From Streptomyces sp. CB01881 (GTDB taxonomy: Bacteria > Actinomycetota > Actinomycetes > Streptomycetales > Streptomycetaceae), in NCBI RefSeq assembly GCF_002953255.1, contig NZ_CP026498.1:8218492-8275449 (forward strand): 56,958 nt of DNA. The letters run 5' to 3'. The notes beneath the pieces were generated by a model. The model worked only from the letters and a program-made list of their open reading frames with translations. It did not search any database and was not told the DNA's origin. The position numbers and the translations under genes were made by a program. This document shows positions 55,389-56,958 of the stretch, in pieces (the first letter of the stretch is position 1; each line of letters starts with the position of its first letter).

Positions 55389-56267
55389 CTACTTCCCGCC
55401 GATCGCCTTGAGGATGTCCCGGGTGTCGTCGAGCATGGCCTTCCGGACGGTGTCGCGGTCCAGCGTGGCGTCCTTGCCGAGCTGGTAGTTGTCGGTCCAG
55501 TAGAGCGAGAACGTCATGCCGCCGTCCCTGACCACGAGGTAGTAGTTGATGTCGTGGAAGGTCTTGTCGGAGCTGGTCGGCTCGTCGCCGTAGGCGTAGT
55601 ACGCCTCCTGGCCGAGGTTCGGCACGTCGGCGATCTCGAACTTCTGCTGCTCGAAGTAGTGCCGGGTGGCGGCGTACTCGGGCGAGGAGTCGACGGTCTT
55701 GTGCAGCTCGACGCGGATGTCGAGGGTGGCGTAGTCCGGGGTGTCGCTCCCGCTGACGGAGCGCTTCATCAGGGCGTAGCACCGCATGATGTCCATGGAG
55801 TCGCTGCGGCCGGTGTGCTCCAGCGGGTAGTTGTCCACCATCTTGTACTTCTGCCGGAACGCGGTGAGTTTGCCCGCCTCGCAGATCTTGTCGATGGCGT
55901 GGTACCCGTGGATGCTCTGCGCCGAGGAGCGGCCCTGCACCATCCGGGGCACGACGGCCACGGCACCGGACCAGACGACCGAGGCGAGGATGGCGCCCAC
56001 GAACGCCCAGACGGCGTTCCGCCGCAGGTTCCCGCCCGTGTGGCCCGTCCCGCCCGCACCGCCCGCACCGCCCGCACCGCCTGGCCCGCCGGCTGGGCCG
56101 GACGGGGCCGGCGGCAGTCCGGGGGAGGTGGGCGGCAGTCCGGGCGAGGAGGGCAGCCCGGGCGGCGGACCGAACCCGGGTGCGCCCGCCGGCCGCGGTT
56201 GCTGCTGCGGAAAGCCGGTGAACCCCGGCCCGCCCTGAGCCGGCGGTGGTGGCGGTGGCGTCGCCAT
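55389..56267 (-). CDS. Pro-rich membrane protein with extracytoplasmic domain
   Basis: The 292-residue protein has a Pro/Gly/Gln-rich N-terminus (about 1-80, MATPPPPPPAQGGPGFTG), one membrane helix (VWAFVGAILASVVWSGAVAVVP, about 85-107) and a C-terminal domain of about 180 residues with paired Cys residues (DKICEAG and MRCYALM). The domain looks like an actinobacterial extracytoplasmic sensor or lipoprotein-like fold, but I cannot name a family. ATG 56267 follows GGGGGG at about 10 nt. It is convergent with holA. Confidence 0.82.
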   Translation of the reverse strand: MATPPPPPPAQGGPGFTGFPQQQPRPAGAPGFGPPPGLPSSPGLPPTSPGLPPAPSGPAGGPGGAGGAGGAGGTGHTGGNLRRNAVWAFVGAILASVVWSGAVAVVPRMVQGRSSAQSIHGYHAIDKICEAGKLTAFRQKYKMVDNYPLEHTGRSDSMDIMRCYALMKRSVSGSDTPDYATLDIRVELHKTVDSSPEYAATRHYFEQQKFEIADVPNLGQEAYYAYGDEPTSSDKTFHDINYYLVVRDGGMTFSLYWTDNYQLGKDATLDRDTVRKAMLDDTRDILKAIGGK

Positions 56268-56768
56268 AGGTGGTCCCCCCCTGGGCCTTCAAGGCCTTCA
56301 GTGCTTCAGTGCATTCGGCGGCGTCGTTGAGATCAACGAATCCAGCGGAACAGCGAATTCGAGCTGTGACGAGTCCGGCGACGAGGTTCGACGACGAGGT
56401 TCGACGACGGGTTTGCCGCCGAATTCGGCGACCGCTTCGGGTGACGGCGACCGCTTCAGCAAGGCGTGGCTTCGGCGGCGCCCGGCTTCGGCAAAGGCGC
56501 GTACTCGCCGTACGGCGTCTGCCGCCGAGGCGGTCGCCGCGACCGTGATCCCGGAACCGCCGTGACCGACCATAGCGGTTGGACCACAGAACGCGACAGG
56601 CGCCGCAGCAGCCTCTGGGGAGAGGTCCGCTACGGCGCCTGCCGTACTGCCTTTGCACCGCACCCGCGTGGCGAACGCAGGCCGCGTACGGTGCGAGTCT
56701 TCTCGCCTCGGGGGTCCGGGTAGAGGGCCGGTTCGTCCCGAGGGGGTGGGGCCGGTGGCCCCGGGGTG
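56268..56768. other. Intergenic region upstream of the Pro-rich gene, with a nested hairpin
   Basis: About 500 bases without a supported gene and with lower GC than its surroundings. At 56597-56641 a 9-bp perfect stem CAGGCGCCG / CGGCGCCTG encloses a smaller stem CCTCT-GGGG-AGAGG. Direct repeats GACGAGGTTC (twice near 56385-56405) and CGGCGACCGCTTC (twice near 56426-56456) are also present. Confidence 0.6.
56748..56762 (-). terminator. Terminator of rpsT
   Basis: GGGGCC-GGT-GGCCCC lies just beyond the rpsT stop. Confidence 0.5.
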
Positions 56769-56958
56769 TCAGGCCTGGGCGGCGTTGACGCGCTTGGTGA
56801 TGGCCGACTTCTTGTTGGCGGCCTGGTTGGCGTGGATGACGCCCTTGCTCACGGCCTTGTCGAGCGCCTTGGAGGCGGCACGGGCCAGCACGACGGCCTT
56901 CTCGGTCTCGCCGGCGGCAGCGGCCTCACGGGCCTTGCGCAGAGCGGTCTTCAGCGAG
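56769..56958 (-). CDS. rpsT: 30S ribosomal protein S20, C-terminal part (5' end outside window)
   Basis: The visible 62 residues start SLKTALRKAREAA and end in KSAITKRVNAAQA, the S20 signature; ANQAANKKSAIT is diagnostic. S20 binds 16S rRNA. The gene is transcribed toward the left and its start lies beyond the window edge. It is convergent in order with holA, as in other Streptomyces. Confidence 0.96.
   Translation of the reverse strand, partial: SLKTALRKAREAAAAGETEKAVVLARAASKALDKAVSKGVIHANQAANKKSAITKRVNAAQA

Noticed and set aside
56298..56663. A minus-strand gene of about 121 codons upstream of the Pro-rich gene
   Set aside because: GC at third positions is not raised, there is no ribosome binding site, and no family resemblance; other frames are equally open.

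Overview
This window is chromosomal DNA from a filamentous actinomycete of the family Streptomycetaceae (Streptomyces or Kitasatospora; the sequence alone does not decide which). GC content is very high, codons end in G or C, and the gene order matches the conserved Streptomyces core block that runs in S. coelicolor from valS down to rpsT. Most genes are on the + strand and are housekeeping genes in intact reading frames.

Layout. 1-8.3 kb: the 3' end of valS, a small unknown gene, a minus-strand accessory island (secreted GH18 chitinase plus a decayed glycosyltransferase/UDP-GlcNAc 2-epimerase fusion), then folC, a small DUF4233-type membrane protein gene and ndk. 8.6-14.9 kb: the elongation/spore-wall cluster mreB-mreC-mreD-mrdA(PBP2)-rodA. 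15-16.4 kb: a decayed M14 zinc carboxypeptidase on the minus strand. 16.6-25.9 kb: a radical SAM pair (TIGR03960/TIGR03936), RNase E/G, rplU, rpmA, obgE. 26.3-31.4 kb: proB, a hypothetical gene, proA, and the SCO2584- and SCO2583-type membrane proteins. 31.4-37.3 kb: an M48 protease (minus), two tiny single-helix membrane proteins, nadD, a LytR-type protein, rsfS, a histidine phosphatase. 37.4-40.4 kb: three near-identical tRNA-Ala(GGC) genes, with an XRE/MmyB-like regulator and an MFS exporter between the second and third. 40.6-46.6 kb: a regulator-like protein, a leuS leader/attenuator, leuS, a TetR regulator divergent from an alpha/beta hydrolase. 47.2-56.96 kb: a coiled-coil membrane protein, DegV, ComEA, ComEC, a small acidic protein (minus), holA, a Pro-rich membrane protein (minus) and the 3' end of rpsT (minus).

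How the genes fit together. The mre/PBP2/RodA operon and the SCO2584-type gene 15 kb downstream belong to what is described in S. coelicolor as the spore wall synthesizing complex. proB and proA are two steps of proline synthesis. rne, rplU, rpmA, obgE and rsfS concern RNA processing and ribosome assembly. comEA, comEC and holA follow the usual actinobacterial order.

The most notable points are: a leaderless 12-codon peptide with three consecutive Leu codons and an intrinsic terminator in front of leuS; a recurring TANNNT-N6-start arrangement that predicts leaderless mRNAs for at least six genes; a chitinase whose start codon is put out of frame by a tandem 8-bp repeat and which has a DasR-like site; a deletion scar fusing a glycosyltransferase to an epimerase; perfect palindromes upstream of the SCO2584-type gene and of the hydrolase; two DnaA-box-like sites before comEA; and a repeat-rich region downstream of comEC that holds a degenerate copy of the comEC 3' end. 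Three minus-strand accessory genes are broken while all core genes are intact.
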